A DNA stretch of 64,000 nucleotides, taken from contig OW028580.1 in NCBI GenBank assembly GCA_932294295.1, forward strand, positions 36,897,336 through 36,961,335, read 5' to 3'. Below the pieces are notes generated by a model that ran no database searches, was not told the origin of the DNA, and was given only the letters and a program-made list of their open reading frames with translations. This document shows, in pieces, positions 1 to 11,455 of this stretch. This DNA is from Alitta virens. Lineage: Eukaryota; Annelida; Polychaeta; Phyllodocida; Nereididae. The position numbers and the translations under genes are program-made. Every line of letters starts with the position of its first letter. Position 1 is the first letter of the stretch.

Positions 1-1051
1 CCAAGATTTTCAATGCCGGTAGATTGTGAAATGATTGCTTTTCTACTCTCTGAATGGAGCTGTATCGAATTTTTAATACTTCCAAGTTGTCAAGGTTTTG
101 GAAAGCACCTTCAGTCAGATTTTGAATTGGGTTACTGCTTGCATCAATGGAACGAACTGTTTTTGGGAATAGTGGCACTTCTGAGAAAACCAAATTCTCC
201 AAATTAAGTTGCTCAATAGCAGGCATTTCACTGATCCAGTCATATCCTTTGATGGGGTTGTTTGACATAATCAAAGCTCGTAAATTGGTGACGTTAGCAA
301 AAGTCATTCTTTTTATTTCTGTTATGTGATTGTCTCGCAAGTTGATACTTTTGACACGGAAGTCTTTAAATGCATCCTCTTCGATGGAAGTTATGTTACA
401 AGAAACTGCCATGATTGACTTAACATGTACAAACTTTTTCATGAATTCCTTCACAGATCCCCTCAATACATTAGCACTGAGATAGATTGTATGCAATCTG
501 TTCAAGTTTCCAAAACAATCTAGATCGGTAGGTGAGACGTTCATTCCATTCCACGACACATCGAGAAATTCAATATTCTGAAGAATGCACAAATTCTTGA
601 CACCTTCAGCAGTGATGGAACTGTTTTTAACGATGAGGTTTTCCAAGTTGATAAGGTGACTCAAGGCATTGGTGGTCAGAATTTTGAGGCGATTATGAGA
701 AAGATCCAAAGTGTGTAGCCCCTGCATGCACTTGAAAGAATCATCTCTGACAGCAGTTATCCAACATCTTCTAAGAATCAGCTTCTTTAGTTTAAAAAAA
801 TTCTTACAAGAAGAAGGCCCTCTCAATACTCCGAATTTTCCATTTCTTACTTCAAGAGAATTGGAGCCTTTCGGAATGTTCGGAATAAATCTCCAGTAAC
901 GTGTGAAGCAAGATATTTCGATCTTAGACGAATGGTGTCTACAATGACAAGAAAAAGGACAGTTCTTGTATATTCCATTTGTCAGAAAAACAATTGAGGA
1001 AAACAACAACAGGCCAAGAAGAATCCCCATGATTGAATGAATGAGAACCAT
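1..1051 (-). CDS. Toll-like receptor, copy 1, partial (N-terminal 350 codons)
   Basis: The minus-strand reading frame opens with ATG at 1051 and stays open to the window edge, so the LRRCT, membrane segment and TIR domain lie outside. It aligns without any indel to codons 1-350 of the complete TLR at 52442-55258 (constant offset 54,207). It has a signal peptide, an LRRNT with paired cysteines and leucine-rich repeats. By eye about 34 of 1,051 bases differ and most differences change the amino acid, for example KE to FT just after the LRRNT cysteine. No stop or frameshift is visible, so this copy may be functional. The family senses microbial ligands at the cell surface or in endosomes. What is seen: the open frame and paralogy. 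What is inferred: function. Confidence 0.93.
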   Translation of the reverse strand, partial: MVLIHSIMGILLGLLLFSSIVFLTNGIYKNCPFSCHCRHHSSKIEISCFTRYWRFIPNIPKGSNSLEVRNGKFGVLRGPSSCKNFFKLKKLILRRCWITAVRDDSFKCMQGLHTLDLSHNRLKILTTNALSHLINLENLIVKNSSITAEGVKNLCILQNIEFLDVSWNGMNVSPTDLDCFGNLNRLHTIYLSANVLRGSVKEFMKKFVHVKSIMAVSCNITSIEEDAFKDFRVKSINLRDNHITEIKRMTFANVTNLRALIMSNNPIKGYDWISEMPAIEQLNLENLVFSEVPLFPKTVRSIDASSNPIQNLTEGAFQNLDNLEVLKIRYSSIQRVEKQSFHNLPALKIL

Positions 1052-1290
1052 TGGATATTCGAATGTGTTTCAGTTTGAGCAAAAATCAGTAATTAATGTT
1101 TCACGTATTTGCTCCATGTGACTTCCTCTTTCCTAGATAACATCCCAAATTGTTTCAACACGCAAAAACACCTACATTATCCATGTTTGCTGATTATGCT
1201 TGTTAAAATGAATGTTACTAGTAATGGAACATCCGCAAAAGGCAATTAGGATTTGTTTTGCATGTCATGAGGAAACTGATGATATTCATA

Positions 1291-1316
1291 CATATATATA
1301 TATATATATATATATA
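1291..1316. repeat. (TA)n microsatellite
   Basis: Simple TA repeat about 240 bp upstream of the TLR start codon; longer in copy 2 (about 55499-55526). 1052-1490 otherwise shows no gene and presumably holds the TLR promoter, for which no convincing element can be named. Confidence 0.9.
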
Positions 1317-1496
1317 GCCAAACTCTTAACATAAAAGAAACAGATGGAATTTAGATGGAGTGTATAAACATTTGGGAACGTTAAACTATCTATGTCTATC
1401 TTATGAAATGGCATTGTTGAAAAGAATCGCCAAGAAAGCTAGAATGTCCAATTTTTCAACATTTATATCATTAGAAGTTTTCAAATATAACTCGAG

Positions 1497-3623
1497 TAGG
1501 GTGGATGGACCCAATTCCAGCCACTTTTGATTTTTTTCCTTTTTCAGTGTTCCCATGGGTCGCGCATGCCAATATTGGCAAATTCTATATTTTGTGAATG
1601 TTTTCTTGGGCATTGACATGTTCTGAAATTCTAGGAGGCCTTACATTAACGCCATTTTGCATGTAAATCTGTCTGTATTCCAGATGGCATTTGAGAAGGA
1701 AACATTTCTGGCTTCAAACAGAATGGAAAGCCAGTTAAACTTTTCTCAACTTGATAACCTCATTTAATGGCATAATAATAACAACCTGTGTTGTTCAAAT
1801 ACATGCAATAACTTCTCAAATGGAAGCATTTCACTCCCATTCTCTTACAATGTTTTTAATATGATGAGAGGTTCGTCAAATTAACCCAATTCAAGCCGAC
1901 CATGCCCTAATTCCAGCCCTAGGTGACCTTATTCCCGCCTACTAAACGTTTCTAATCCAGTCATTGCTGGAATTAAGACCACTGATTATGCTTATGTCAA
2001 AACATGCAAAAGGTGACTCCTGTGTTTTGGGGGTTAAGGTCTGGATAATGCCTAAATTCCTTGTTATTTCGGTATTTGTCTTGCACACAAAGAATATACA
2101 TTCGGGAATGAGATGATAAAACCAAATCTAAATGTACATACACTTTGAGTCTTTATAATTGTACGGATGTCTTTGATAATTATGAGATATATATTGGATG
2201 GCCATCACACTTGCTACCTTTTTACAATAAGTAGTTATAAAATTAGTTAATCTGTTAACTGACATCACATCACCACATATAGGGGAAAGTAAGGAGAACT
2301 GGGCAAGCCATGAGAACTGGGCCATGCCCCTCCCCCCCCCCCCCATACAGCTAAAAGTAATATTGGTCACATGACTCCAAAGTGATCACAACTGCATGTC
2401 TGAAAGCAAGGAACCATTTGGGATATTTATTTTTCTGATAAAGTGAAATTTCAATTTTTGAGGTTAGTAAGTAAAAGTGCCACTATGTATACAATTGTTC
2501 ATTGACAAAAACTGATAGAGAACAGATTAGAAATAAACATCTTGTTATAATCAGCACATAATCAGAGTACAATCATGTGAGTGACATACTGTTCTCGCCA
2601 TGTGGAAAAGTAAGGTAGTAATTTCTTCTGAGCAACAGCTTTGGGGAGAACTGGGCCAACTCAGTTGGAGAAAACTGGGCGCCTGTCCTAGGCTTCCCTC
2701 TGTTAGAAAATACAGTCAACATTTTTGATAAGGAAATTGTTAACCATTATGGCTTTAGAAATTATCCTAAACACTAGCTTACACATAGAAAATTCAAACA
2801 AAAACAATAATCTAAGCTATGACACATGATAATAAGGGCTTACAATACAAGTTGGTTAAACTCTACATCTTACATTTTCAGATTTTAAATTATTCTTACA
2901 TAAATTCAGCAGGTGCGATGTCCCCTACATTACAGTAATTTACTGTTGGATTACAACTAAAGTTAAGATATTTGAATTCTACTTTTTTTGGTGATAAAAA
3001 TCATTAAATCCTGTAAAATGTCTACAGGAGCTTTGATTAGACTTAAATGAATTATGCCAAGATGAAGTCCAAATGTCATATTAATAAGTTTAACCATGAA
3101 ATGCTGTATTCACACTGTATATGAAGTTGATTATGCTTTACGAAACATTAATCATTGCTCCAGGTTTTCAGTTTGTTATTAACTGACAGGAGAGACCAGT
3201 CCGTCCCCCCCCCCTTGGTCCAGTTCTCCTTACCTGACGGCCATTTTTTTCTGAAATAAAATTTTCTATTTATACAAGAAATGATTGAGAATTTGTCATA
3301 AAGGCAACTTATATTATCAGAATGATACTAAAAGTATAATTTAGAAAGAAAAAAAGTGAAATTTGGTACATCCTAGGCTGGAATTAAGACCAATGGCTGC
3401 AATGTGGTCAATTTTTAAAATTATTGACATTTTTGTTAAGAAGTTGTTTGGTATCAATGTAAGTCAATATCTTTTATTCAATTATAAGCAAATGTGCTGC
3501 AAATAACATGTACGTTCTTAATTTCAATCAACTTACTTTCCTAAGTATGTTTAGAAATTACATTATTTTGATGTAAGGTAACGGCACTGTGATTTGGGGC
3601 TGGAGTTTGGTCCATGCACCCTA
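1497..3623. mobile_element. Unclassified TIR element (about 2.1 kb), non-autonomous
   Basis: The ends form an imperfect inverted repeat: TAGGGTGGATGGACCC at 1497 and the reverse complement of the GGTCCATGCACCCTA end at 3623, each followed inside by a CCAGCC motif. There is no long ORF inside. The flanking dinucleotide TA at both ends could be a target-site duplication. Internally, motifs like ATTCCAGCC and GGAATTAAGACC recur on both strands. The same element sits at 55708-57830 in copy 2. The family is not recognised. Confidence 0.5.
2285..3234. repeat. Inner inverted repeat nested in the TIR element
   Basis: AAGGAGAACTGGGC at about 2290 faces its near reverse complement GTCCAGTTCTCCTTAC at about 3219-3233. 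Further GAGAACTGGGC copies lie at about 2311, 2646 and 2669. This looks like a second, inserted or ancestral TIR sequence about 950 bp long without coding capacity. Confidence 0.4.
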
Positions 3624-3914
3624 ACTAACATTATTATCAAAATAATCAATCAATTGACAAGGCATGTGCTACAATACAATTAATTTATGCAATAATCCTT
3701 CTGTCATTATTCTCATTCATTTAGTTTACAAGTTTTCAAAGACATAAGAACCACACATCAGACAAGTTGACATTGAATATAAAATCAATCAAAATATGTA
3801 CCCAGTTACTCAGTCATACAGAAGTCATACCTATAGCATCTATACAAGTTATTTAATCATAAACATAAAATCCCACATTCACATACACACGCAAGCAGGT
3901 ACACATAGTATAGA

Positions 3915-3918
3915 GAGG

Positions 3919-4003
<85 letters not shown>
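3915..4003. repeat. (GA)n microsatellite
   Basis: A pure GA tract of nearly 90 bp; in copy 2 (58126-58188) it is about 65 bp. The flanks 3624-3914 and 4004-4611 are AT-rich and show no gene. Confidence 0.95.
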
Positions 4004-4005
<2 letters not shown>

Positions 4006-5179
4006 GTTTATTCCAACCATAAATATAATTTGTTCACAATAAATGTATTAGTGTAAATCAGAATACATTTTTATTTTTATTTAAATATGGTGTTGGGATT
4101 TCATTTTATAGATACAATTTTACATTGTAATACACAGCTATGTGGGGATTTAAACAAAGATAAACAATCCAACTTAAACAAGTTTCAAACAACATAGAAA
4201 GAACATAGAAAGTGGTCAGATGGAAATTTTCATTATTTCAAAAACCTTCTTTTTCTTATTATTATTTTTTTACATAAGTAGACAGTTTATGGTTTGTGGG
4301 CTTCCGATATGTACATACACAATTTAAAGTTGGTTACAAATATACATGATGATGATTATTGCATGACTTAATAATGTCTAGAAGGTATATTTGCCCTCAG
4401 GTTTTGGAGGTAACCATAAATTATTGTTTATATAAGATCATAAATTATTGTTTATATAAGATCATATATCATGTAGAATAGATTATGAGAGAAACAATAC
4501 ACAAATAAGAAAATAAAACAAAATGGCAAAACGTGAGGAAAGGAAAATTATACAAATATATATATATATATATACATATTTTAGGCTCTCCATTCATCTA
4601 TCATTTGATAATAAGGATCTATTGGACCATATACATAACCATGAATTGGTTAACATATAATTTATATGGTGCTTCCAGAGGTTTTGGTCTGGATTTTCTT
4701 TCAATTTATTATTATTTTCTTAAATACCGACTGATAGACTGACTAGCTGATACAAATTTAGTGTGTCTTGATTTATTAAGGCAATTTCAAACTATTTGAT
4801 AGTCTTAGAAATTTGAGATTTTGACAGACAGTGCAGCTTTAAGCCTTTTTTTTATGAAGGCTGCATCTTGTCTATTAGTCTATCAAAAGCATTACAAAAT
4901 TTCACAACAAAATATCTACTATAGGAATTTGAAGTAATTGTTGTCCGCTTGTTGAATAGTTACTTTGGGATATAAGTGAAAAAGTTTCTAAAAATATCTG
5001 CTGTCCCACCAATGGATGTGCCATAGAAATAGTCTTTTCACAGAGCAGCCCTGAATTCAGCAAGACATTAGCCTTCTCCTCTTATTACTCATTTTGCTTT
5101 TCAGACAGTAAATCATAACTAACTGATTCCATAATTATAATTTTCTCTGGGAAATAACAGAAATCAACTTAATGCTAAG

Positions 5180-5455
5180 ATGTCAAATTTACATTCAAAT
5201 TCACTTAAAAATACTGCTGCTAGGATGCACTTTGCTTCAGCCTATCAGATTCAAGGGCAGGAACAATTTCTGCCAATAGAATTGCAGTATTCTGTGGCTA
5301 CCTGGTGGAAATACAGAGAACCTTCTGTGAAAATCCACTATTTCAACATCATGGCAAAAAAATATTTGGCTGCATCATTGCAAAAACCATGGGCAGCCAA
5401 TGCTACCCTGATCGTGCTGATGCGGGGTAACTTTGGCCGCCCATTATTTTGTTAA
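5180..5455 (+). pseudogene. Possible hAT-transposase C-terminal fragment
   Basis: A 91-codon frame contains TWWKYRE followed about ten residues later by MAKKYLAAS. This resembles the C-terminal dimerisation region of hAT-family transposases, where a W-W-K segment precedes LAKKYLxIPATS. No other part of a hAT transposase is visible nearby, so it would be a relic. 4612-5179 and 5456-6540 show only AT-rich DNA and short repeats. The similarity is short and could be coincidental. Confidence 0.3.
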
Positions 5456-6547
5456 ATAAATCTGTTATGATCATGAGTTTCAGGTAGCTGTATATGGTTA
5501 CTTAGTACATTACATAAACAATACAAGACATAAGCATACTGTGGGGGATGTGCAGAAGCTTACTATAAATGAAAAGAAAAAGTGGCTATTTAAATATAAT
5601 TGAAATTAAATTCAAATAGCGACAAATAATAAAAAAAATTTATAATAATAATAATAAAAAAATAAATAATTAAAATGAAGAAATGAAAATTCTTAATGGT
5701 AATATTTCACTTATATACTTATAGGATATATTCAACAGTGAGCTTTTAACTAGATTATCAAATTTTAATATTTTACCCTTTTTATAGTATGGCAACATAA
5801 CATTCGCAAAAGCAGCCAAAGATACTCTAGTTTACAGTACTTAGTTAGTTTTCATCATATTTTCCATTTTTAAAATTTTTCTGAAAGCCTACTCAATGTT
5901 TGTTGTCATTAATTAAACAGACAGGACACTTATCTTTTTTTTTTTAATAGTTAATTATGAAAAATAACACTCAGAAAAGCCAGCTACGTTAACAGGTTCT
6001 GTGGTAAAACTATTACATAATGGTCACATTGAGACATGAGACATGTACACTCTCAAATGTTATGTACAACTTGGCCTTCGACCTCATTAAACATTGACAT
6101 TTCCAGTTCCCCATGTAACCATAAGGTGGCGCTGTGACATCAACTGGCTCCATCTGTTGAAAAAAAAAGAAAAGATTGTACACAAATAAAAGTGTACAAA
6201 TAATATGAAAATTAAGGAAAACACCAACATTCGAGGCACACTTCACATTTTTATAAATTATTGAATTTTCTGAATTCATGGTAACTGAACTTTTCCGGAG
6301 ATCACAATCAAACGTTTATCTTCCACCAAATAGATATATTCAATTAATTAAATGGCCCATCAAACTGATAGTAGAGCAGCTGTGGGTCTTTTTTGGGGAA
6401 GAAGTGATCACTGGAGTAGAACATGAAGTCTCATATACCAAAGTGTTCCACTGAATGTAACCTGTCTGAAACTGGACATTTATAAACATTTTGTAAACAG
6501 CACCGACCTGCCTATCGCGTTTACGCTTAGGCAGGTCCCAGCCAAGG

Positions 6548-7290
6548 CAGCGGCCTTTCTGATAAAGATTTGCCGCTCTCCTGAAATCAGGGAGGGAAAT
6601 GTTTCCGCACGTCGTCTGCAAACAAAGGAATGCAATTACTATGCCTAAATTATTTTCTTATAGAAGCTAAACTGGTTAAAACTGCTGCAGATGTTTTCTT
6701 TTGCTCGACACTTTATTAACCCACAAATTTACTCAACTTTATAAATACAAGAATTCCATCAACTGGACAAGGTGTTTTCTTGAATATTACTGAACAAGAA
6801 TGTTAACGGCATTGCGACGCATTTTCAAAAAAGATCTTTTTTACATCCCACTATCAGTTTCTTCCGAAAGGTGGCTACGATCTGGTGCGAAGCACTAGAC
6901 GGTTAAAACTGCTCTTTCTGCTAGGGGGCTCGGCGGAATAGAGCTGCCTCTGCTCAGCTAGAACTGTTTTACCGTCTAGTGAAGCACCAGCCTTACTCAT
7001 TTTTGGAACCGATTTGCCGCTCTCCTGAAATCGGGGAATGGAAATTCTTCCGCGCATCGTCTACACACGAAGTAGTACAATTCCTACGTCTAATTTCATT
7101 TTTACAAGGAGATACTTCCTGTGAAACTGAAGCAAATGTTTTCTTTTGGCCGATTCTATGTCAGCATAACGGAACTGCACAACTTTATCGTCGAATTCCA
7201 CCAACTGCAGAAGGTACTATTTTCGTGAATGTCACTGAGCAAGCGTTGTAACGGCGTTGCAACGCTTATTCAACAATCTTTTTTTTACCT
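6548..7290. repeat. Diverged direct repeat, two units of about 290 bp
   Basis: GATTTGCCGCTCTCCTGAAA at about 6567 recurs at about 7011, and similarity continues through a TTTTCTTTTG segment to GTAACGGC(A/G)TTGC at about 6803 and 7249. Short frames in it shift relative to each other, so it is not coding. A related CAGGTCCCAGCCA phrase recurs near 13019. It is probably a dispersed repeat family. Confidence 0.55.
6887..6988. repeat. Short palindromic element
   Basis: GCACTAGACGGTTAAAAC at the left faces GTTTTACCGTCTAGTG at the right, about 100 bp apart, with nothing coding between. This is typical of a small foldback or MITE remnant, lying between the two units of the direct repeat. Confidence 0.6.
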
Positions 7291-7364
7291 TATCCCTTGA
7301 TGCTTTGCGTGAGTTATCAAGACCGGTGCTACGCACCAGACAAGCCCCATCTTTTGGTTAGAAG

Positions 7365-7890
7365 TTGACTTAAAGTCGGATCTAAAAGTACATGCAGCTC
7401 CATCTGGTGCATATAAGTTAAAAGTTACGCATATGTGTCATTTCGTGAAAAGGTGCATGTCTATCACATACGTAGGCCTATTCATGAACTATTCAATACA
7501 TTTTTGACACTTACAAAGGTTAATTTTTTTTTACTGGTGGTAGGTGTAAGCCCACTATAAAGGCCCTTTCACACATAGCCGGATCAGACGCCGGAGCGTC
7601 CCGGAGTAACATTTTATTACCTCCGGGGGGTTCCGGGATCAAAGAGCTGTTAAATGTCAACAAAAAATAAATGTTTGGCGATGTGTACACGATGTCAATA
7701 CGGTCCAGGAGCACCCCGGACAATGACGGACAATGCCGGACAATCCCGGACATGAACACGATGTCTACACGGCTTTCCCCGGAGTATGCGGGAGTATTCC
7801 GGAGTTGTCCTCCGGGACGCTCCGGCGTCTGATCCGGCTATGTGTGAAAGGGCCTTAAGCTAGGAGTCGACAGAAGCAGCTGGTTTTAGC
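7365..7890. mobile_element. MITE (CTAAAA...TTTTAG family) interrupted by a Harbinger MITE
   Basis: The outer sequence (GATCTAAAAGTAC near 7380, AGAAGCAGCTGGTTTTAGC near 7872) matches the intact 137-bp element at 39728-39864. Here it is split by the 295-bp Harbinger-type MITE at 7561-7855, so the Harbinger insertion is younger. Confidence 0.55.
7561..7855. mobile_element. PIF/Harbinger-type MITE with TAA target duplication
   Basis: Terminal inverted repeats start AGGCCCTTTCACACATAGCC and extend about 45 bp into subterminal CCGGAG/TCCCGGA motifs. TAA flanks it on both sides (7558-7560 and 7856-7858), the 3-bp target preference of PIF/Harbinger elements. At 295 bp it has no gene and must have been moved by a transposase in trans. 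The 5'-AGxCCC start and CACATAGCC core resemble the TIRs at 32861 and 13352. Confidence 0.9.
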
Positions 7891-9207
7891 TACATCCAGG
7901 AATAGGTTGCTTTATAGCTGTCTATAGTTGACCATATTATATTGAACAAACTGTACCCTATCTATAATAAATATCTAATAACTTTATATATATATAAATG
8001 CTTTAAACATATTTATTTTCATTATAAAAAAACTAGAAACACGAACAGTGATTCACTTACACGGATGCATGAAGAGCAAAAAAGCAACACTTGTTAATAT
8101 TTATAAAATTGGATAATATAAGTAGAAATGGACTACATTTTGTATAGATTTCAATAAATTATCATCTTAATAGCAAACTCACATGCAATGTAATCAGCTT
8201 AGCAGAGCGCTGACCACTATAAATTATATACGTTCTTTCCCTATTATTGCAATTTCAGATTTTCAAAAAATTTTGAACCAAAAAACTGTAATTCATACTT
8301 TCTATGTACGTTTTCCTTGATTTTTTACAATGATCGGGAAATGTTTTCTTAACGTGTTACATTCTGTTATTTCAAAGGTGTGATCTGATTGCCAGACACT
8401 GTAGTATATCCAGGCTTATATTGAATAATGCAACATACCAAACTGTTAGTCATGCAAATTTAATGGGCCTACAAATCAAAATTGCTTGTCATAGTCTTCT
8501 ACATTTACGCAAATTTCCTTTTATTACATTACATCTGTAACTGTATACACTTCCCTAAAGCGGCAAGTCATTAATATAAACAATAAACCTTATGGTGATA
8601 ATTTGGTTACCTTTCATAAGAATAATTATAGGATCCTGATCCATCACTCTTATTATGGTTACCAATTTTATCAAATGCTTTCATTTCCAAATGAACGAAG
8701 AGTTATGTTTTTTGCATCTATAAATACAATACATACATTTAAAATGGCACTCGACAATATTTACCATGTATAATCAAGTTCAATAGATCTCAACAGTTGG
8801 TCTAAATCAAGTAATTTTAATCAATCAATCAAGTAATTTTATATTTTCAACCATGCACAATTAACTATCTTCATGACTGATGCAGGGTAAAAACCGTACG
8901 TGCGTAGCTATCTAAAAAAAGTGGGTCAATTCAGTTTCCAGGGACCCTGAAGAGTCAAGGGTCCCGAGCAGAGACAGCATCCTTCAGCTTTAAAAGATGG
9001 GCTGCTCTATTAATATTATTATACATAGTGGTTACGGTTTAGTGTCTATAAACTACTTGCTACTAAAACTTGTTCACATTAATCAATCCATGCTCCTATA
9101 ACAGCTCGACAAACTTTAGACACATTTGAAGTCAGAGACCACCTAGTATATTCTCCACTCAGCTGCTGCTAGCCAATCAGAATGCGTCATTGTCATCCAG
9201 CATGAGT

Positions 9208-9275
9208 CTATGTTGGATGACTGGAGCGCATGTTGGACAGCTGTAGTGTATGTTGGACAGCTGCAGTATATGTTG
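9208..9275. repeat. Short tandem repeat, unit about 22 bp
   Basis: About three diverged copies of TATGTTGGACAGCTGTAGTG. The surrounding 7891-10120 contains no gene; a few phrases (for example near 9320) resemble the tail of the SINE family at 46553. Confidence 0.6.
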
Positions 9276-10541
9276 TAATAGTCAAAGCTAGACAATTTCT
9301 GCTGTAGTGGGGCTTTGTGCCTGCCCAGCATAGATACTGAGTTCAATGTACCACCAGTCTTGACATCTCTCTCATTAAGACATCTCCACAAAGAGCACCA
9401 AGGTGGGCATTCCAACCAAGGTCCAGCCAGGCTGAACCAGCATCTTAACCACATCAGCTATATGCTTATGAAAATCACAAGCATATATAATGCATTTTCA
9501 AATACTAATGAAATTGAAATTCCATATATATATATTTTTTTTAATCTGAGTATATCTGTTATTTCAAATGGGTATATCTGTTACTTAAATTGCCACTGGT
9601 CTGAGGCTTGGTCAGTTGATGTGCCACAGGCAGATGTAATGATCAGGTAATATTATTTATAAGCTTGGAGTCACATTAATATACCCAATGGGTGGGGGTC
9701 TTTCACTTGCCCCAGCAAGTGGTGCTGTCAGAATAACAGCTCCTACAAATGATTAACCTATATTAGAAAAAATTGGAATACAAATTAAATTCAAATACCA
9801 TCAATTAGGGAACATTTTATATATGAAAAAGAAAAAAGGGCTGCAACAGAATATAAGACCATAACTAGTAAATTAACCAGTGCTTGATATGTTGATCAAA
9901 TTGTTTACGTCCTCTGGATTAGTCCAAACACTTCTATAGGAACACTTTTGGCTATTATTATTTTAAGCATTACGATAACACCTTGTTGTTTCAAAAAGTT
10001 ATGCTTTAAATGTTTTCTTAGAAATCATGACCGTGGGGCGATTCCATTAAATCTTATTAACGAGACTTATGTGTCTGGATGTAAAGATCAACTGCTTTTT
10101 TCAAAAATTTCTTTCTATTTTATTTTACTGCCAACTTCATAGGGTTGGAAACAAGTCTCATGGACTCGGAAGCTGAACTTGAGAACACTTCATGTGAATG
10201 TTGGACTGAGGCATTGCTTTAACCAGACTTGCATACCCATTTTCTGCTCTTTGAGTTGATCCTCAATAAGCTGGATATTTCTAGCCCTGATTTTTGAAAT
10301 CAGTCATGTTTTAACTTGTTTTTTACCTTTTGTATAAACTTTAACCTACATTTATGTACTTACATTGGTACATTATTAACTGTTCTAAAATTGTGCCTTT
10401 TAAAATATCACATTCTCCTATCTTTTTTTTTTAAAACGTTGTCAAAATTGCTTTTTTGTACCAATGTCATAGCTAACATAATTATATTATTATATCTTAT
10501 AAAAAATTCATATCTACCTCGATGTATGAAAAAATATATAA

Positions 10542-10573
<32 letters not shown>

Positions 10574-11329
10574 GATTGTGAAACACAGCAAAAACTTTCC
10601 AAAACTTTTGTGATAGTAACTACTCAGGAACTTACTACCAGAATCTCTCTGTACATACCTATTGTACAATGCTGTCAACAACATCATCATGAGGACCTAT
10701 CATATGCCAACCTGCCCCTTCCATCCTGCAGCCTCAGAACCCTTTACCAAAGAATAAGTACCAAGAAGCGCCACTCGCTATACTTTACATTGTAAACGCC
10801 GCGCCTCCTTTTCCCAGCATGCATAGCGAGCCGGAGTTCTTTAGCGCCCCTAGTAGATAATGAAATTCATTCAGAAATTTCCAGTCAAGTGCGTAGACTT
10901 GCTAATTTCATGTGACATTAAAATGTCATTTTCACATTTTTTCATTGTCATAATGGGTGAATGGACATATTACCAGGTCAACAAACACCAAAATCTGAAC
11001 GCTACCATGTCCGTATCCTGGCATATGATGTCATAATCGGTCAGTATGATGTCACTCAATAGTCGCCGAATGTTCTCTGTTTATGATGTAATCAGCTCAG
11101 TTAACAATGCGCCTCCTTTTTTCTGTGGGCATAGCGCGTCCTACTTACGAGTGCGTGTTCTTGATACTTATTCTTTGCCTTTACCACCCAGCCCCTAGGA
11201 GCGAATGGTTCACACCAAGGACGCAAGACCGAAACAGACATTTCTCCCATGAACTATCTAACAACCAGAGTGCAATCAAGAACTTTTTTTCTTTTCATGA
11301 CGTAAATCATTATGTAAAAAATGTTGTTG

Positions 11330-11455
11330 TATATACATGTACCCCACAATCAGTTGTATACCACATAGAAAAGCCATGTGGTATAGCCTATGTGGTATAC
11401 ATGTGTATACTACATGGCTTACCTTACAAGGATGGGAAATGTATACCACATACTT
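11330..11455. repeat. Clustered inverted repeats around TGTATACCACAT
   Basis: TATACCACAT and its complement ATGTGGTATA alternate at 11357, 11379, 11391 and 11440, making several possible hairpins. 10120-13351 otherwise shows no convincing gene; frames of 140-160 codons here lack recognisable domains and overlap low-complexity sequence. Confidence 0.5.

Larger units (their letters stand above)
1..4611. repeat. Segmental duplication block A, copy 1
   Basis: This stretch is repeated in direct orientation at 54208-58795 with small indels, mainly in the (TA)n and (GA)n tracts. By eye the non-coding part differs at about 1-1.5% of sites. It contains the 5' part of the TLR gene and about 3.5 kb upstream of it. 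Homology stops after GATAA at 4607-4611, where copy 2 jumps to sequence equivalent to 13601. Confidence 0.95.

Noticed and set aside
3796..4056. 86-codon frame with a long Arg-Glu repeat
   Set aside because: It is the translation of the (GA)n microsatellite.
6013..6279. Minus frame with an apparent acceptor and MEPVDVTAPPYGYMGNWK
   Set aside because: No partner exon or domain; the phrase GGCTCCATCT with nearby text recurs at 49780, suggesting a repeat.
6340..6621. 93-codon minus frame (GNISLPDFRRAANLYQKG)
   Set aside because: It lies in a dispersed direct repeat and the related unit at 7010 does not keep the frame.
10316..10795. 159-codon plus frame
   Set aside because: AT-rich low-complexity sequence including a (TA)n run; no domain.
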